DNA of 64,000 nucleotides. Source: Phyto melanocephala (lineage: Eukaryota; Arthropoda; Insecta; Diptera; Rhinophoridae). Every line of letters begins with the position of its first letter. Position 1 is the stretch's first letter. Shown here piece by piece: positions 1-9,758 of the stretch. The notes under the pieces were generated by a model. The model ran no database searches. It was not told the origin of the DNA and saw only the letters and a program-made list of their open reading frames with translations. A program made the translations under genes and the position numbers. The stretch spans positions 124,271,395 through 124,335,394 of the forward strand of contig OW799234.1 in assembly GCA_941918925.1 (NCBI GenBank). Direction: 5' to 3'.

Positions 1-219
1 AGGTAGGTAAGGCTGGTGCAAAGGCATCCTCACCCGGAGACCATTACGGTCCATTGTGACGCCTTAATATAGAAATAAAGAGAAGAATAGAATAAGAATA
101 GAAATAGTTAGAATAGAATAGAAAGAGAAGCAGACCAGTCCAGAGTTTCTGGCGGGAATCTAACCCGCAACCTCCAAACCAGCAGACCAGCACACTACTG
201 ACTAATCCACCGGGGCACC
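1..219 (-). repeat. tRNA-derived SINE, copy S1, tail cut by window edge
   Basis: Read on the minus strand this begins GGTGCCCCGGTGGATTAGTC (A-box-like) and carries a B-box-like GCGGGTTAGATTCCCGC, followed by a C/T-rich body, a conserved segment reading GGCGTCACAATGGACCGTAA and a tail of TACC units that runs off the window start. Copies at 31970-32187 and 35260-35482 share the whole layout and have target duplications. The B box here differs by one base from the consensus (GGTTAGATTCC for GGTTCGATTCC). The tRNA origin is inferred from the promoter boxes; the parent tRNA was not identified. Confidence 0.8.
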
Positions 220-528
220 CTTTTTGGTGGGTAAAATTTAAACAAAACCATGATTTAATCTGCAGTAGTTAAGATCAGCTTCAGGCCAAATTTTATATAC
301 ACTTTACGTAAAATATTGGTCCCAAACAAATTAAAAACTGTAATAAAAAGAGGATTAAGCTTTTAGTCAAGTTTAAGTGACAAACTATGCTCGAAGTCTA
401 AGTCAACTTTAGGCGCAATTTTATTTAAATCAAAATTAAATTCGAGTTAAATCAACTTTTAACAAAACGAGAAATAAACCAACCAAAATAAGTTTAAGTT
501 GATCTGAAGTCATTAAAACTTGAGTTTT
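220..528. other. A+T-rich spacer, nothing recognised
   Basis: No ORF, terminal repeat or RNA gene could be supported between the SINE and the Helitron-like fragment. Confidence 0.5.
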
Positions 529-1046
529 AATTTTGAGGTACCTGCACTGGACCGATTTTTCTGAAACTTTTCACACATATTGAGCTGTCATGACTTTATA
601 ATTTCGTGATTAAAAAAGTGGACAGGGCCGTGCCCATAAAAAAGTTATAATTTTGAGGTTCTTGCACTGGACCGATTTTTCTGAAACTTTGCACACATAT
701 CGAGCTGTCATGACTAAATAATTTCGTTATAAGAAAAGTGGGCTGGGCCACGCCCATAAAAAAAAGCTATAATTTTGAGGTACAGAACTTCACCGATTTT
801 TCTGAAACTTTGCACACATATTGAACTCTCATGAGTATATAATTTCGTGATTAAAAAAGTAGGCGGGGCCACACCCATAAAAAAATTATAATTTTGAGGT
901 ACTTGCTCTGGACCGATTTTGGTGATGACTATACAGTTTCGTGATTAGAGAAGTGGGCAGTGCCACGCCCTCTTGATATTTAATTTAAATTCAGAATGCA
1001 TTTTTATTCATTAAAGCGCGTAGCAACGCGCGCCGGGCTTTTCTAG
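529..1046 (+). mobile_element. Helitron-like element, 5'-truncated copy with tandem units
   Basis: Three complete and one shortened unit of about 120 bp start at about 531, 651, 773 and 892. Each begins TTTTGAGGT, continues with CCGATTTTTCTGAAACTTT and ends with a GCC-ACGCCCATAAAAAA block. The array is followed by a GC-rich hairpin-capable segment (GCGTAGCAACGCGCGCC) and then CTAG followed by T, the arrangement expected at a Helitron 3' end (hairpin then CTRR, inserted before T). A second copy with both ends lies at 45765-46407. This copy lacks the 5' TC end. No Rep/helicase coding sequence is present, so it is non-autonomous. Confidence 0.65.
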
Positions 1047-1297
1047 TATTTTAATAAAACTAAAAATAAACTTTAGTTAACGCCAGGTTAAATTTTTGTT
1101 TAACCAAATAAAAGTCACAATTTGTTACTGAAACGTTAAGAGAAATCTTTTTCTTGAAAGTTTAATGAAAAGCATAATTTAATTCAAATAAAAAATCTGC
1201 ATTGAAATTGACATTTATTTAATAAGAATTTTAAATAGTGTCTCGCAATTAAAACAAAATATTTTTAATGCATGTTTGCAGTGAAAATTTAAGTAAA
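1047..1297. other. A+T-rich flank of the LINE insertion, nothing recognised
   Basis: No coding or structural feature is visible. It adjoins the poly(A) end of the minus-strand LINE. Confidence 0.4.
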
Positions 1298-1422
1298 ATT
1301 TTTTTTTTTATTTTTTTTTTTTTATTTGTTGAAATGATAAAGGATTATACAGACATATACATTTCATTTTATTACACCTAGTCTATATGACCAACAAGTA
1401 ATTTTTTTCTGTCTCATTGAAG

Positions 1423-1632
1423 TTAAGCAATATTTGCCGCTAAATCATGTGGCTTAGTTCTCTGTAGTCTTCTTGTGTAGATTTCTTCGTTGCTTAAGAT
1501 AGAAGCTTCTGGGTTTATGTGAGACTGCATTCTGTTTACATGCTTAGTTGCAAACAGTTTTATCACTTCCGTAACTTTCATTACTCCGAGATCTCTATGT
1601 AGATCATCAATTCTGATGTACCAAGGTGCATA
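1423..1632 (-). pseudogene. Frameshifted C-terminal tail of LINE ORF2
   Basis: On the minus strand a second frame is open from about 1632 to a TAA at 1423-1425, roughly 69 codons. It reads YAPWYIRIDDLHRDLGVMKV at its start, which is how Jockey-type ORF2 proteins normally continue after the conserved VQNKILKN segment. The annotated ORF2 frame instead ends early at 1581 after a short unrelated tail. A single-base loss or two-base gain near 1632-1650 is the simplest cause; this stretch also contains a 9-bp tandem duplication (TAGTGAACA twice). This tail is a continuation of ORF2, not a separate gene. Confidence 0.75.
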
Positions 1633-4106
1633 GTGAACATAGTGAACATGTTTTTTAGAATTTTGTTTTGGACGCGTTGGATGATTTCTATTTGTTTCTT
1701 AGTAGCACATCCCCACATTTGGATTCCATAAGTCCAAACTGGTTTTAAAATTTGATTGTATATAAGGAGTTTATTTTCAATCGATACTTTAGAGTTTCTA
1801 CCAATAAGCCATTTAATTTTATTGTATTTCAAATTGAGTTCAGTTTCCTTTTTTTTAATATGGTGCGTCCATTTAAGCTTCATATCAAGCGTTATGCCGA
1901 GGTATTTGGCACAATTTGAATATGGGACCGTAGTATTTAAAATCTTTATTGGTTTATACGAAATATTTTTATAAGTAAAATCGACGTGGATAGATTTTGT
2001 TTCATTTAATTTTATTCTCCATGTTTGTGTCCATTTGACTAATTTATTCACTGATTCTTGTAATAAAGACGATGATTCCTCTTCGTTGTTACCAATACAT
2101 AGTATACAGGTATCATCTGCAAATGTGGCTATTCTGCTGTTTATAGGTAAAAGAGGTATATCAGCTGTGTATAACAAATATAAAATTGGGCCAAGAACAC
2201 TTCCTTGTGGTACCCCAGCGCCTATTTTTCTTAACTCTGAGTATTTCTGCCCCTGCTTAACTCTGAAGTACCGATTTTCGATGTAGGACTCTATCACGGA
2301 TGTATATTGTATTGGAAGCTGCGTTTTAAGTTTAGTAATTAAGCCTTTATGCCAAACCTTATCGAAAGCTTGAGCAACATCAAGGAAGATAGCCGAACAC
2401 ACTTTTTTTTGTTCCAAACATTCTTCTATCGTATGAGTTATTCGGTGAACTTGGTCAATTGTGGAATGTTTTTCCCTAAAACCGAATTGATAAGATGGTA
2501 TCAATTGTTTCCTTACAATTATTTCTTTTAGTCTTTTTGAAAACAGTTTCTCAAATATTTTTCCCATTACCGGGAGCAAAGATATCGGTCGGTATGAGGA
2601 TACAAGATTAGTATTTTTTCCTGGTTTTTGTATCATTATAACTTCGGAAACTTTCCAATTTAAAGGAAAATAATTTAGGTATAAACAGGCGTTCATAATG
2701 GCGTTCAGATTAATAAGAGCTTTAATCGGTAGATTTTTTAGTATTTCTCCAGTAATTAAATCAAACCCTGGACTTTTTTTGGATTTTAGATTAGATATCT
2801 CTCTAGCCGTTTCGGATATTGTAAAAGGTTGGATTTCCATGGACTCTTGTGCGGTTATAGATAGGTTGAAATCAGTTATTATATCATAGGGTTGAAAAGT
2901 CGTATATAGGTGTTCAGCAAATGTTTCAGCTTTCTCATCGTCACATTTAGCCCATTGACCATTTGGTTTTTTGATTGGTGGGTTTTGTAGTGTTGGGCGT
3001 TTAAGATATTTTGTTGTTTTCCACAACGAATAATCGTTTATTTCCGTTGATGACAAGTTTTCCATTTTTTTGCCTAAGTTTTTGTTTTTAAAGTCTTTTA
3101 TTTTTTCTTTGAGTAGCTTAGTTAGCCGATTTAATTGAATTTTAATGGGCGGAAATCTAGTTGACTGCCATTTTTTCCTTACTTTTCTTTTTTCATAAAT
3201 TAGATCTAAAATTTCTGGTGAGTAGGTCTGCTGTATAATTTTTGGTTTGTATTTTGGGGTACTTAGCCAAGCAGCTTGTTGCAGTTGAGAAGTTAGTTTT
3301 TCGCTTTCGTGTTCTATATCTTCAGGAGTTACCAGTCGGACATAAGAATCAATATCATTTTCCAGTCTGTCTCTAAAATACTCCCAATCAGTTAGTTTGT
3401 TAGTAAGATACAAATTTTCTTCAATTTTCTTCGGTTTACTTTCAATGGACAGATAAATAGGTGAATGATCGGAATTTAAATCAAATCCGTCTTCAATATG
3501 CATGATGCTTTTTGGGATACATTTAGTAACAAAAAAATCTATAAGATCTGGAACTTTATTGATGTCGGTTGGCCAGTAAGTTGGATTACCAGTTGACAAG
3601 ATTTCACATCCCACCTGTTTTGTAGCTTTCCATAAATTACGTCCTTTAGTTGTAGTTAATCGTGAGCCCCAATTAATATTTTTCGCGTTAAAGTCTCCTC
3701 CAATCACATATCTACCTTTGAATTTGTTTAGTATCTCAACGTATTTTTCTTCTGTAATATTATGTCTTGGTGGACTATATAATGCGGTTACTGAAAGCTC
3801 ATTTCCATTAAGAATTGTCGTTATTGTGGTGGCCTGAAACTCATCAGTACATAATTTTTCGTTTTCGTAGTGATCAATTGACTGTTTTATTATTATTGCA
3901 CTGCCACCCCTAGCATTGTTTAAAGGATGATTCGCGCAATAAAATTTATAATGTTTGAAGGATGTGAACATATTATTTGTTAAATGAGTTTCTGAAACCA
4001 GACATATATCAATTTTATATTTATTTAGAATTATTTCAAGTTCATTTTTGTGATTTAGAATGCCGTTAGCATTCCAAGCCATAATTCTTAAACTATCTTT
4101 AAGCAT
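1581..4106 (-). CDS. LINE ORF2: AP endonuclease and reverse transcriptase
   Basis: The 841-residue product nicks target DNA and reverse-transcribes the element RNA at the nick. Endonuclease motifs are visible in order: MAWNANGI (about residue 9), SETHL (about 38), RGGSAIII, YSPP, GGDFNA..NWGS (about 136-147), DLIDFF and SDHSPI (about 215). Reverse transcriptase motifs follow: YRPISLLPVMGKIFE, FLDVAQAFDKVWH, GVPQGSVLGPILYLLYTADI and the catalytic FADD box (about 665). There is no RNase H domain. The start at 4106 overlaps the ORF1 stop in ATGCTTAA, so translation by termination-reinitiation is plausible. The last residues (after KILKN) are frameshifted; about 60 codons of genuine C-terminus lie in another frame. 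Apart from that the protein looks intact and the catalytic residues are present. Confidence 0.93.
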   Translation of the reverse strand: MLKDSLRIMAWNANGILNHKNELEIILNKYKIDICLVSETHLTNNMFTSFKHYKFYCANHPLNNARGGSAIIIKQSIDHYENEKLCTDEFQATTITTILNGNELSVTALYSPPRHNITEEKYVEILNKFKGRYVIGGDFNAKNINWGSRLTTTKGRNLWKATKQVGCEILSTGNPTYWPTDINKVPDLIDFFVTKCIPKSIMHIEDGFDLNSDHSPIYLSIESKPKKIEENLYLTNKLTDWEYFRDRLENDIDSYVRLVTPEDIEHESEKLTSQLQQAAWLSTPKYKPKIIQQTYSPEILDLIYEKRKVRKKWQSTRFPPIKIQLNRLTKLLKEKIKDFKNKNLGKKMENLSSTEINDYSLWKTTKYLKRPTLQNPPIKKPNGQWAKCDDEKAETFAEHLYTTFQPYDIITDFNLSITAQESMEIQPFTISETAREISNLKSKKSPGFDLITGEILKNLPIKALINLNAIMNACLYLNYFPLNWKVSEVIMIQKPGKNTNLVSSYRPISLLPVMGKIFEKLFSKRLKEIIVRKQLIPSYQFGFREKHSTIDQVHRITHTIEECLEQKKVCSAIFLDVAQAFDKVWHKGLITKLKTQLPIQYTSVIESYIENRYFRVKQGQKYSELRKIGAGVPQGSVLGPILYLLYTADIPLLPINSRIATFADDTCILCIGNNEEESSSLLQESVNKLVKWTQTWRIKLNETKSIHVDFTYKNISYKPIKILNTTVPYSNCAKYLGITLDMKLKWTHHIKKKETELNLKYNKIKWLIGRNSKVSIENKLLIYNQILKPVWTYGIQMWGCATKKQIEIIQRVQNKILKNMFTMFTMHLGTSELMIYIEISE

Positions 4107-5337
4107 ATTTATTTTGCTCCAATTTTTCTATTCTATGCATGACCTGCTGGTTAAAAGCCATTTGTTCATCCAGTTTATGCAAAATCTGCAATAATTTGTC
4201 TTCATTTGTAGAAGTGTGCTTTTTTGGAGGGATTATACCTTCTGCGACAACTTTAGCAAAAGTCTCACCATGTTGTACTGTTCTTGACGTTGCGTTGTTT
4301 TTCATATTTTTTCGACTAGCGATAGTCTTATTTCGTATTTTTTGTATCTCCTTTGCAACTGAGCACCCCCTATAGTTTGCTGGGTGGCTTTTTCCGCAGT
4401 TGCAGCATTTTGGTAGTTCTGTGTTCGGTTTCTCACAGTCTGCAGTAGAATGATTTCCAGCACACTTGACACACTTGGGTGGTTTACAACAATAGTTTTT
4501 CGTATGCATAAAGCCTTGGCAAGATTTACATTGGGGAATAAGTTTTGATGGTTTAATAGGCTCTATTTTTATAATAGTTTTTAATATTTGTTTTATTTCA
4601 TATATTTTTTTAATGTTTTCTGTAGAATCAAAGCCAACAATAAACATATTTAAAGGTTCCTTTGTTTTCCATTTTAATTTATTATAAGCACTTACTGCTT
4701 TAAAACCTTGTTTAATAAGATCTGTTACGATATCTTTAGGATCACAGGAGAAATGAAGATCTTTTACGATAACTTTTATTTCCCTTGTTTGTTTGTTTTC
4801 GTATGAATGCCACGCAGTTTGTAAATGGTTTAGAATAGATGTTATTTTTCTATAATCTAAACTATCAAAGAGGCTTATTTTATAACAATCTTTATTCATT
4901 AATTTTAATAAAAAATCTCTCTTTACATTTTCATTAAGCATTTTGTAAATATTTTGATAACTTGTCCCATCATCTGAAACAATTATTGGTGGGGGCCTAC
5001 GTTCTTCTACTACTTTACGTTCATTTTTTAAAATGGTAGGAATAGTTTCTGGTGAAGATAAAATTTTCCTTTTTTTATTTTTTCTTTTGGAGCGTTGTTC
5101 AATCCATTCAGTCTCTTTTTCTAGTTCCACTTCATCGGTACTATATTGAGGATTTACATCCGTAATATTTTGCTTGTTAGAATGTGGTTCATTTTGTAAA
5201 ATTTTGATTTCACGCTTAAGGGTTTCGTTTTCTTTTTTTAAATTAGAACAAAAAGTCTCTAAATTATTTAATTTTTGTAACAAATTGTTTAAATCATATT
5301 TTTCACCTCCTCCAGGAGGTGGTGTGGAAAGCGCCAT
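4099..5337 (-). CDS. LINE ORF1: gag-like nucleic-acid-binding protein with zinc knuckles
   Basis: This 412-residue protein should coat the LINE RNA in a ribonucleoprotein particle. Residues about 15-50 are a heptad-rich, charged coiled-coil-like segment (LNNLLQKLNNLETFCSNLKK). A basic stretch (RSKRKNKKRK, about 83-92) could act as a nuclear signal. A middle domain resembles the PRE_C2HC region that precedes zinc knuckles in Jockey-group gag proteins. Three zinc knuckles follow at about 271-331: CKSC..H..C, CVKC..H..C and CCNC..H..C. The ATG at 5337 is the first in frame and begins MALSTPPPGGG. The ORF1 stop overlaps the ORF2 start by 8 nt. No internal stop or frameshift was seen. Confidence 0.9.
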   Translation of the reverse strand: MALSTPPPGGGEKYDLNNLLQKLNNLETFCSNLKKENETLKREIKILQNEPHSNKQNITDVNPQYSTDEVELEKETEWIEQRSKRKNKKRKILSSPETIPTILKNERKVVEERRPPPIIVSDDGTSYQNIYKMLNENVKRDFLLKLMNKDCYKISLFDSLDYRKITSILNHLQTAWHSYENKQTREIKVIVKDLHFSCDPKDIVTDLIKQGFKAVSAYNKLKWKTKEPLNMFIVGFDSTENIKKIYEIKQILKTIIKIEPIKPSKLIPQCKSCQGFMHTKNYCCKPPKCVKCAGNHSTADCEKPNTELPKCCNCGKSHPANYRGCSVAKEIQKIRNKTIASRKNMKNNATSRTVQHGETFAKVVAEGIIPPKKHTSTNEDKLLQILHKLDEQMAFNQQVMHRIEKLEQNKYA

Positions 5338-5571
5338 CTATTACCGGCTAGTATCAAGTCAAATATTCTTTGACCTGGCAACGTTACAGATGAAGATATA
5401 ATAATAATACAGCAACACTCACTGCCACCCAGTATTTTGCTAGAGTAGAACAGCTGTTGTTGTTTTGTTTACGTTATTAATAATAAAATAATTGTAGATA
5501 ATTTGTCTTTTTCTAAGAATTTTCCAATAGATTTGTAATTCTTTGTAATTTTTCTTAATTTTCAAATAATT

Positions 5572-5844
5572 ATGTTTTACCTAAATATACAGAGTTTTGG
5601 AATGCGACCAATGTATAAGCTGCTTCAATCAATAAGTTTCCTGTTTCGATGGATTTCGGTAAATTTAGACACTTTTGATGATACTTTCAATTTATTTTCT
5701 GGAGACCTCAAAAGAAATGACCTTCCAATAAACAAAACTGAAATTGAAAAGGTTTATTTACAAAATAGATCATTGGAAAATGAACCCTACGACTATATAC
5801 CCATCCAGTTGTCATTTTTAAGCAATCAATTATTTAGGCTATAA
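5572..5844 (+). other. Unassigned 90-codon ORF between two transposons
   Basis: This open frame sits between the LINE 5' region and the mariner-like element at 5942. The peptide has an N-terminal part rich in aromatic and aliphatic residues and an acidic middle (LDTFDDTFNLFSGDLKRND) and ends YDYIPIQLSFLSNQLFRL before a stop. No family was recognised. A CAG at 5589-5591 could be a splice acceptor, which would make this the last exon of a host gene, but the pyrimidine tract is weak. It may equally be a chance ORF or part of an unknown repeat. Confidence 0.25.
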
Positions 5845-5941
5845 AATCTGTATTAAATACAATTTCAACTGAAATTTTTTTAAATTATAAAAATTGATTA
5901 AAAAAATATAACAAAAAATATTTACACGAATTTTAAATAAT

Positions 5942-6852
5942 GGGTGATTCAAGTAGAGATACTTTTTTCAATAGCCTTTTTCTACAGATCACGTGTGAGT
6001 CATGTCATGCTGTCATGTTATTTTTGTTTAGTATTGTTTGTCATTTCATAATGGAAAGACTTAAGCCTGAACAACGTTTACAAATCGTACAACTGTATTA
6101 CGAAAATTCACGTTCTGTGAGGAATGTATTTCGTGCACTTCGCTCAACTTATGGTCAAAATAATCGGCCTACTGAGCGGACTATTCGCAACACCATCACC
6201 CATTTTGAGATCCAGCATTCATTATTGGATAATATTCGACCGAATAGACCACGTCCAGCACGCTGTGCAGAAAATGTAGCGGCCGTAGCTGAGAGTCTAC
6301 ACGAAGACCGTGGAGAGTCGATTCGGCTCCGTTCGCAGCAACTCGAACTGACGTATGGAACGACTTGGCGCATTTTACGTCAAGATCTTAAATTGAACGA
6401 CATTTGGTATCAGCAAGACGGCGCCACTTCACACACATCGCATCAATCAATGGATTTATTGGGAGAACACTTTGGTGAGCGCATAATTTCACGTTTCGGG
6501 CCGGTCGATTGGCCACCAAGATTGTGTGATATCACACTATTAGACTTTTTCCTGTGGGTATATGTAAAGTCTAAATTTTATGGGGACAAATCCGCTTCGA
6601 TTCAGTCCTTGAAGGAAAACATCACGCGTGTCATTTGCCAGTTACCAGTCGAAATGCTCGAACGAGTCATCGAAAATTGGACTCAACGGATGGACCATCT
6701 GCGACATAGCAACGGTCAACATTTGATAGACATAATCTTCAAAAAATAAATGCCAAAGAATGTTCTTTCAAATGATAATAAACATTCCCCATTAAATTTG
6801 AATTTTCTGTGTTTTTTTCTTTAAAAAAGTAGGGAACCTCAAAATAGATCAC
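5942..6852 (+). mobile_element. Mariner/Tc1-like element, internally deleted
   Basis: A single transposase-like ORF is flanked by an imperfect inverted pair: 5942-5969 begins GGGTGATTCAAGTAGAGATA and 6823-6852 reads, inverted, GTGATCTATTTTGAGGTTCC, both followed by TACTTTTTT. The ends are degenerate, so the limits are tentative. Confidence 0.5.
6051..6749 (+). pseudogene. Mariner-like transposase with in-frame internal deletion
   Basis: The ATG at 6051 opens 232 codons; the frame is also open upstream to 5940 but that part is terminal-repeat DNA. Residues 1 to about 110 (MERLKPEQRLQIVQLYYENS onward) match the helix-turn-helix DNA-binding region called DUF4817 in this transposase group. After LRILRQDLKL-type residues the sequence jumps to IWYQQDGATSHT, which carries the second catalytic aspartate, and then DITLLDFFLW, with the third. 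The segment that should hold the first catalytic aspartate is missing, so the protein cannot cut DNA. The frame has survived the deletion and there are no internal stops, so a DNA-binding derivative could in principle still be made. Confidence 0.8.
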
Positions 6853-6883
6853 GCTTTATTTTTTTATTTTGATAAAACTTTTT

Positions 6884-7012
6884 CCCCGCATTCATAATCA
6901 ATTTCTAGATTTGTCAAAGGTTTATGAGACGAAATTTATATGAAAATTTTGTTAAATAACTGTTTGACAATTTTACAAAATGATTATGAATATGGATGGG
7001 GGTTCAATATGC
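6884..7012. repeat. Palindromic MITE, about 129 bp
   Basis: CCCCGCATTCATAATCA at the left is mirrored by TGATTATGAATATGGATGGGG at the right, and the match continues inward through TTTGTCAAA / TTTGACAA. A related half copy is visible at 49092-49170 (CATAATCATC...ATCAAAGGTTTATA). No protein is encoded. Confidence 0.55.
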
Positions 7013-7769
7013 CCGTTACTTTACATTTCCTTTGCAAAATTTATTAATTTTTAATTTGATTTATATATTTGTCACATTTGTTAAAAAAAATCTTTCTGTA
7101 TCCTAACTACTCAATACTTTGTTCTTACTTCCTTTTAAAGAAAAAATTTAAATCTAAAATTTATAACTAATTCAAAAACAAATCTTATAAATCTGGAATT
7201 AAAATATATTTTGACACATTTGAATGCATAAATAATCATTATCATCATCATCATAACAATAATCGTCAACGGAGAAAAACACATAATTGACATCAGAAAT
7301 AATAAAAATTAAAACGTATAAATTGCTTCATAATCATAACTATCATTATTGTTAAAACAAAATTATTTTAATAAAATCGAATTGAAAGGCCAGCAAAAAA
7401 ACTGTTGATATTTTGAGTATGTTTGTGGAGGACGGACAACAAATATGTATGTTTTTATGATTTTAATACGGGTCTAATAAAATTTATGCAAATTTTCTTT
7501 ATAATTTTTTGTTTAAATTTTATATTAAATTGTGTTTGTGTCTGCGTATATGCTAAAATATGTTTATGTATGTATATGTGTGTCTGTTGTTGGTACTTTG
7601 GTTGTTATTAAAATTATTGTTATTGTTGGTAATTTTAAAACTGTTTTTATGTATGTATAAAAATATAGACATTTAGTACATATTACTGAGTTGCACAATA
7701 CCACCAAAAATATTCCTAAAACATTAAACGGCAAAACAGTTACTTCAGATCATGTACTTTTTACTCTAC
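7013..7769. other. A+T-rich spacer with short CAT-type triplet runs
   Basis: ATC/CAT triplet runs occur near 7218-7262 and TG-rich tracts near 7420-7610; the latter produce low-complexity ORFs that are not genes. Nothing else recognised. Confidence 0.5.
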
Positions 7770-8165
7770 AAGATGAATACATGGATAGGTTTTGAGCGAG
7801 ACTAATCGGGTCTGGAGTAACCGAACGGGCTTCAGAGTATCTCGGACGTTGTGGCCGATGCTCAGTAAATCTGATTCGGTTTTGCTTCGTGACAGAGGTA
7901 GGGTCTGCGTGAGAACTATAATAGGGATTATTACGGGTCACTGTATGTTGGGCAGGATGGCGGTACGAATATATATGAAACTGTAGGATATGTGCAGCTC
8001 ATTCTGTGCCAATGTCTCAGACTGCAGATAAGCAGGTTAAAATGGCTAGGTAGCTGATTCCTTGGCGAATTGGGGGATGTCTCGAGCTGTAAACTCGAGA
8101 ATCTAATAGGATTCGTAATCCTGGCTCCGTGACACGAAACTAAGAATGGGTCGATTGTAGGGTTC
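7770..8165 (+). pseudogene. 3'-terminal fragment of an RNase H-bearing LINE
   Basis: The frame starting at 7792 contains SRTLWPMLSKSDSVLLRDRG followed by VRTIIGIITGHCMLGRMAVR. The phrase IIGIITGHC-LG is the conserved segment just before the terminal cysteine/histidine finger of ORF2 in LINEs that carry RNase H (R1/LOA/I-like groups). The finger that should follow is unreadable because of stops and frameshifts. Only the ORF2 C-terminus and the 3' UTR are present, as expected for a 5'-truncated, decayed insertion. A worn SINE adjoins it. Confidence 0.6.
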
Positions 8166-8187
8166 AGCCCCTTATGGTGTTAATTTG

Positions 8188-8335
8188 GTGCCCACTACTT
8201 TACCACTTGACCATCTTTTTTTATTCTATTCTTCTTTTTATTTCTAAATTAAGGCGTCACAATGGACCGTATTGGTCTCTTGGTGAGGGTAACTTTGCAC
8301 TTGCCTTACTACCATCGTACCTAAGTACCTATATT
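8188..8335 (+). repeat. Degenerate SINE copy S4
   Basis: It keeps GGTGCCCACT at the head, the T/C-rich body, the conserved segment AAGGCGTCACAATGGACCGT and the GCCTTACTACC tail of the SINE family, but the tRNA-like B box has been lost by internal deletion. Confidence 0.65.
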
Positions 8336-8475
8336 TCAATAGCCCTTTGACTACTCTCGTTCTACTCTTTCTCTAATAGGACAATTACAATAGACTCTTG
8401 GTGGAATAACTGATAATGGCTAACTAATATGGATGACAGAAAACATTAACACAAACGGGAACAGTGACATCTTTG

Positions 8476-9160
8476 ACAAGTAAAAGTGCTATATTCCGCC
8501 GTGCCGAATCCTATATACCCTGCACAACATGTAGTCATGCAATAACAATTGTTTGTATCACCATTCATCTCATATAAAATACGTACATACATATACAAAA
8601 CATCCCACTGCAGAATTATAAATTAAGTTTACGTATGTATGTTTCCAAAAAAAAAAAAAAATTACAAAAAAAAAATAAAATAAAAATAAAAAAGCAACAA
8701 TAAAAAATATTAAACAAAGAATTCTTAAAAAAAAATTTTTTAAAAAATAATAAAAATAATATATAAAATAAAAAAATAAAATAAAAAAAATTTTTTTGGC
8801 TCAGCTGGGATTCGATGCCACGTTTACTCTAACCAGTATATATGTATGTTATTGTTGTAAATGTGAAAAATAACGAGGTGGTCGTGGTTTTTTGCTCAGA
8901 AAGTTATAGGGCGATTGTGCTAAATTTCCAAAAGATTGATACCATAAACAAATCTGAGAAACATATAGTTGCTTCTAAAAGTTGATTTCAACCAACACAC
9001 TGTCAGACGTACAGACGGTCAGGGCTTAATCGACTCCTCTATTCATAAGCTTTCAGAAAATATATACTTTATGGGGTCGGAAATAAAAAATGTAGAAATT
9101 ACAAACGGAATGACAAAGCTATATATACCCTTGTGCACCACAGGTGAAGGGTATAAAAAT
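8476..9160 (+). repeat. INE-1/DINE-like repeat, copy C1
   Basis: It starts ACAAGTAAAAGTGCTATATT followed by CGCCGTGCCGAATC and ends TATATACCC...GGTGAAGGGTATAAAAA. The interior holds an A/T-only tract (8650-8797), the boundary TTTTTGGCTCAGCTGGGATT, an ACAGACGG block, AGCTTTCAGAAAATATATAC and TTTATGGGGTCGGAAAT. These blocks recur at seven other places here. The resemblance to Drosophila INE-1 elements (pyrimidine ends with ATACCC, a 'CCCATAAAGTATATAT' block, 'GTCCGTCTGTCC') is from memory of that family; the assignment is probable, not proven. Confidence 0.7.
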
Positions 9161-9522
9161 TAAGTGCCCAATTTTAATAGGTTGTATAGTGTAATCGCAA
9201 GAATGATATTTTACAGCAATAACGAGTATATCGAAGCATGTGCTGTATAAGGCTAATCAATGAACGTGCTTTAGCATTTCTTCAGTACATTCATATATAA
9301 ATTTTATATGTTTTTGATATTAAAGAAATAATAATATTTAACTAAAAGTGTATACTAGTTTACTACACACACTTTTAAATATACATTTTATGCATTATTT
9401 GTATGCATACTTTTGTATGTATTTTAAAAATAGTTGAAATTATTCAAATCGCCAGACAGAGACAGAGGGGGCAGAAGAAGTAAGGATAGTTTAAAACAGA
9501 CTTTTAAATACTTTAAATCTGT
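9161..9522. other. A+T-rich spacer, nothing recognised
   Basis: No coding or repeat structure supported. Confidence 0.4.
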
Positions 9523-9758
9523 GGTTTTCATGGGCAACCGCGTATGTTCATTTTATACGATTTTGAGTTAATAATGCCATATTGCTAGGTCTTAGACGGC
9601 CTTCAATTGGTTTTAAAAATTTCTCAAATAAGATGATTATTTTAATGGCATAACAACCTAACTTCTATATATATTCAAAAAGCGTTCAGCACTAACACGG
9701 TTTTGTAGCTCTCCTGAAATTTTTGATTTTAAGACATACGTGGTTGCCCATGAAAACC
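9523..9758. repeat. MITE with about 25-bp inverted ends
   Basis: The left end GGTTTTCATGGGCAACCGCG plus TATGT and the right end ACATACGTGGTTGCCCATGA plus AAACC are inverted copies with one mismatch. The 236-bp interior encodes nothing. No clear target duplication was found. Confidence 0.65.

Larger units (their letters stand above)
1298..5470 (-). mobile_element. Jockey-clade non-LTR retrotransposon, near full length
   Basis: The element lies on the minus strand: 5' leader (about 5338-5470, outer limit uncertain), ORF1, ORF2 overlapping by 8 nt, a short 3' UTR, and a poly(A) tail that appears as a T run at 1299-1323 on the plus strand. Gag-like ORF1 with three zinc knuckles, followed by ORF2 with AP endonuclease plus reverse transcriptase and no RNase H, is the Jockey-clade plan. 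A target site duplication could not be found by eye, so the 5' limit is approximate. Both ORFs are long and open, which indicates a fairly recent insertion compared with every other LINE fragment in the window. Confidence 0.9.

Noticed and set aside
1756..2889. Several plus-strand ORFs across the LINE
   Set aside because: They are antisense shadows of the minus-strand ORF2.
7423..7611. 62-codon plus-strand ORF
   Set aside because: It runs through TG-rich low-complexity DNA and encodes mainly C, V and Y runs; no coding signal.
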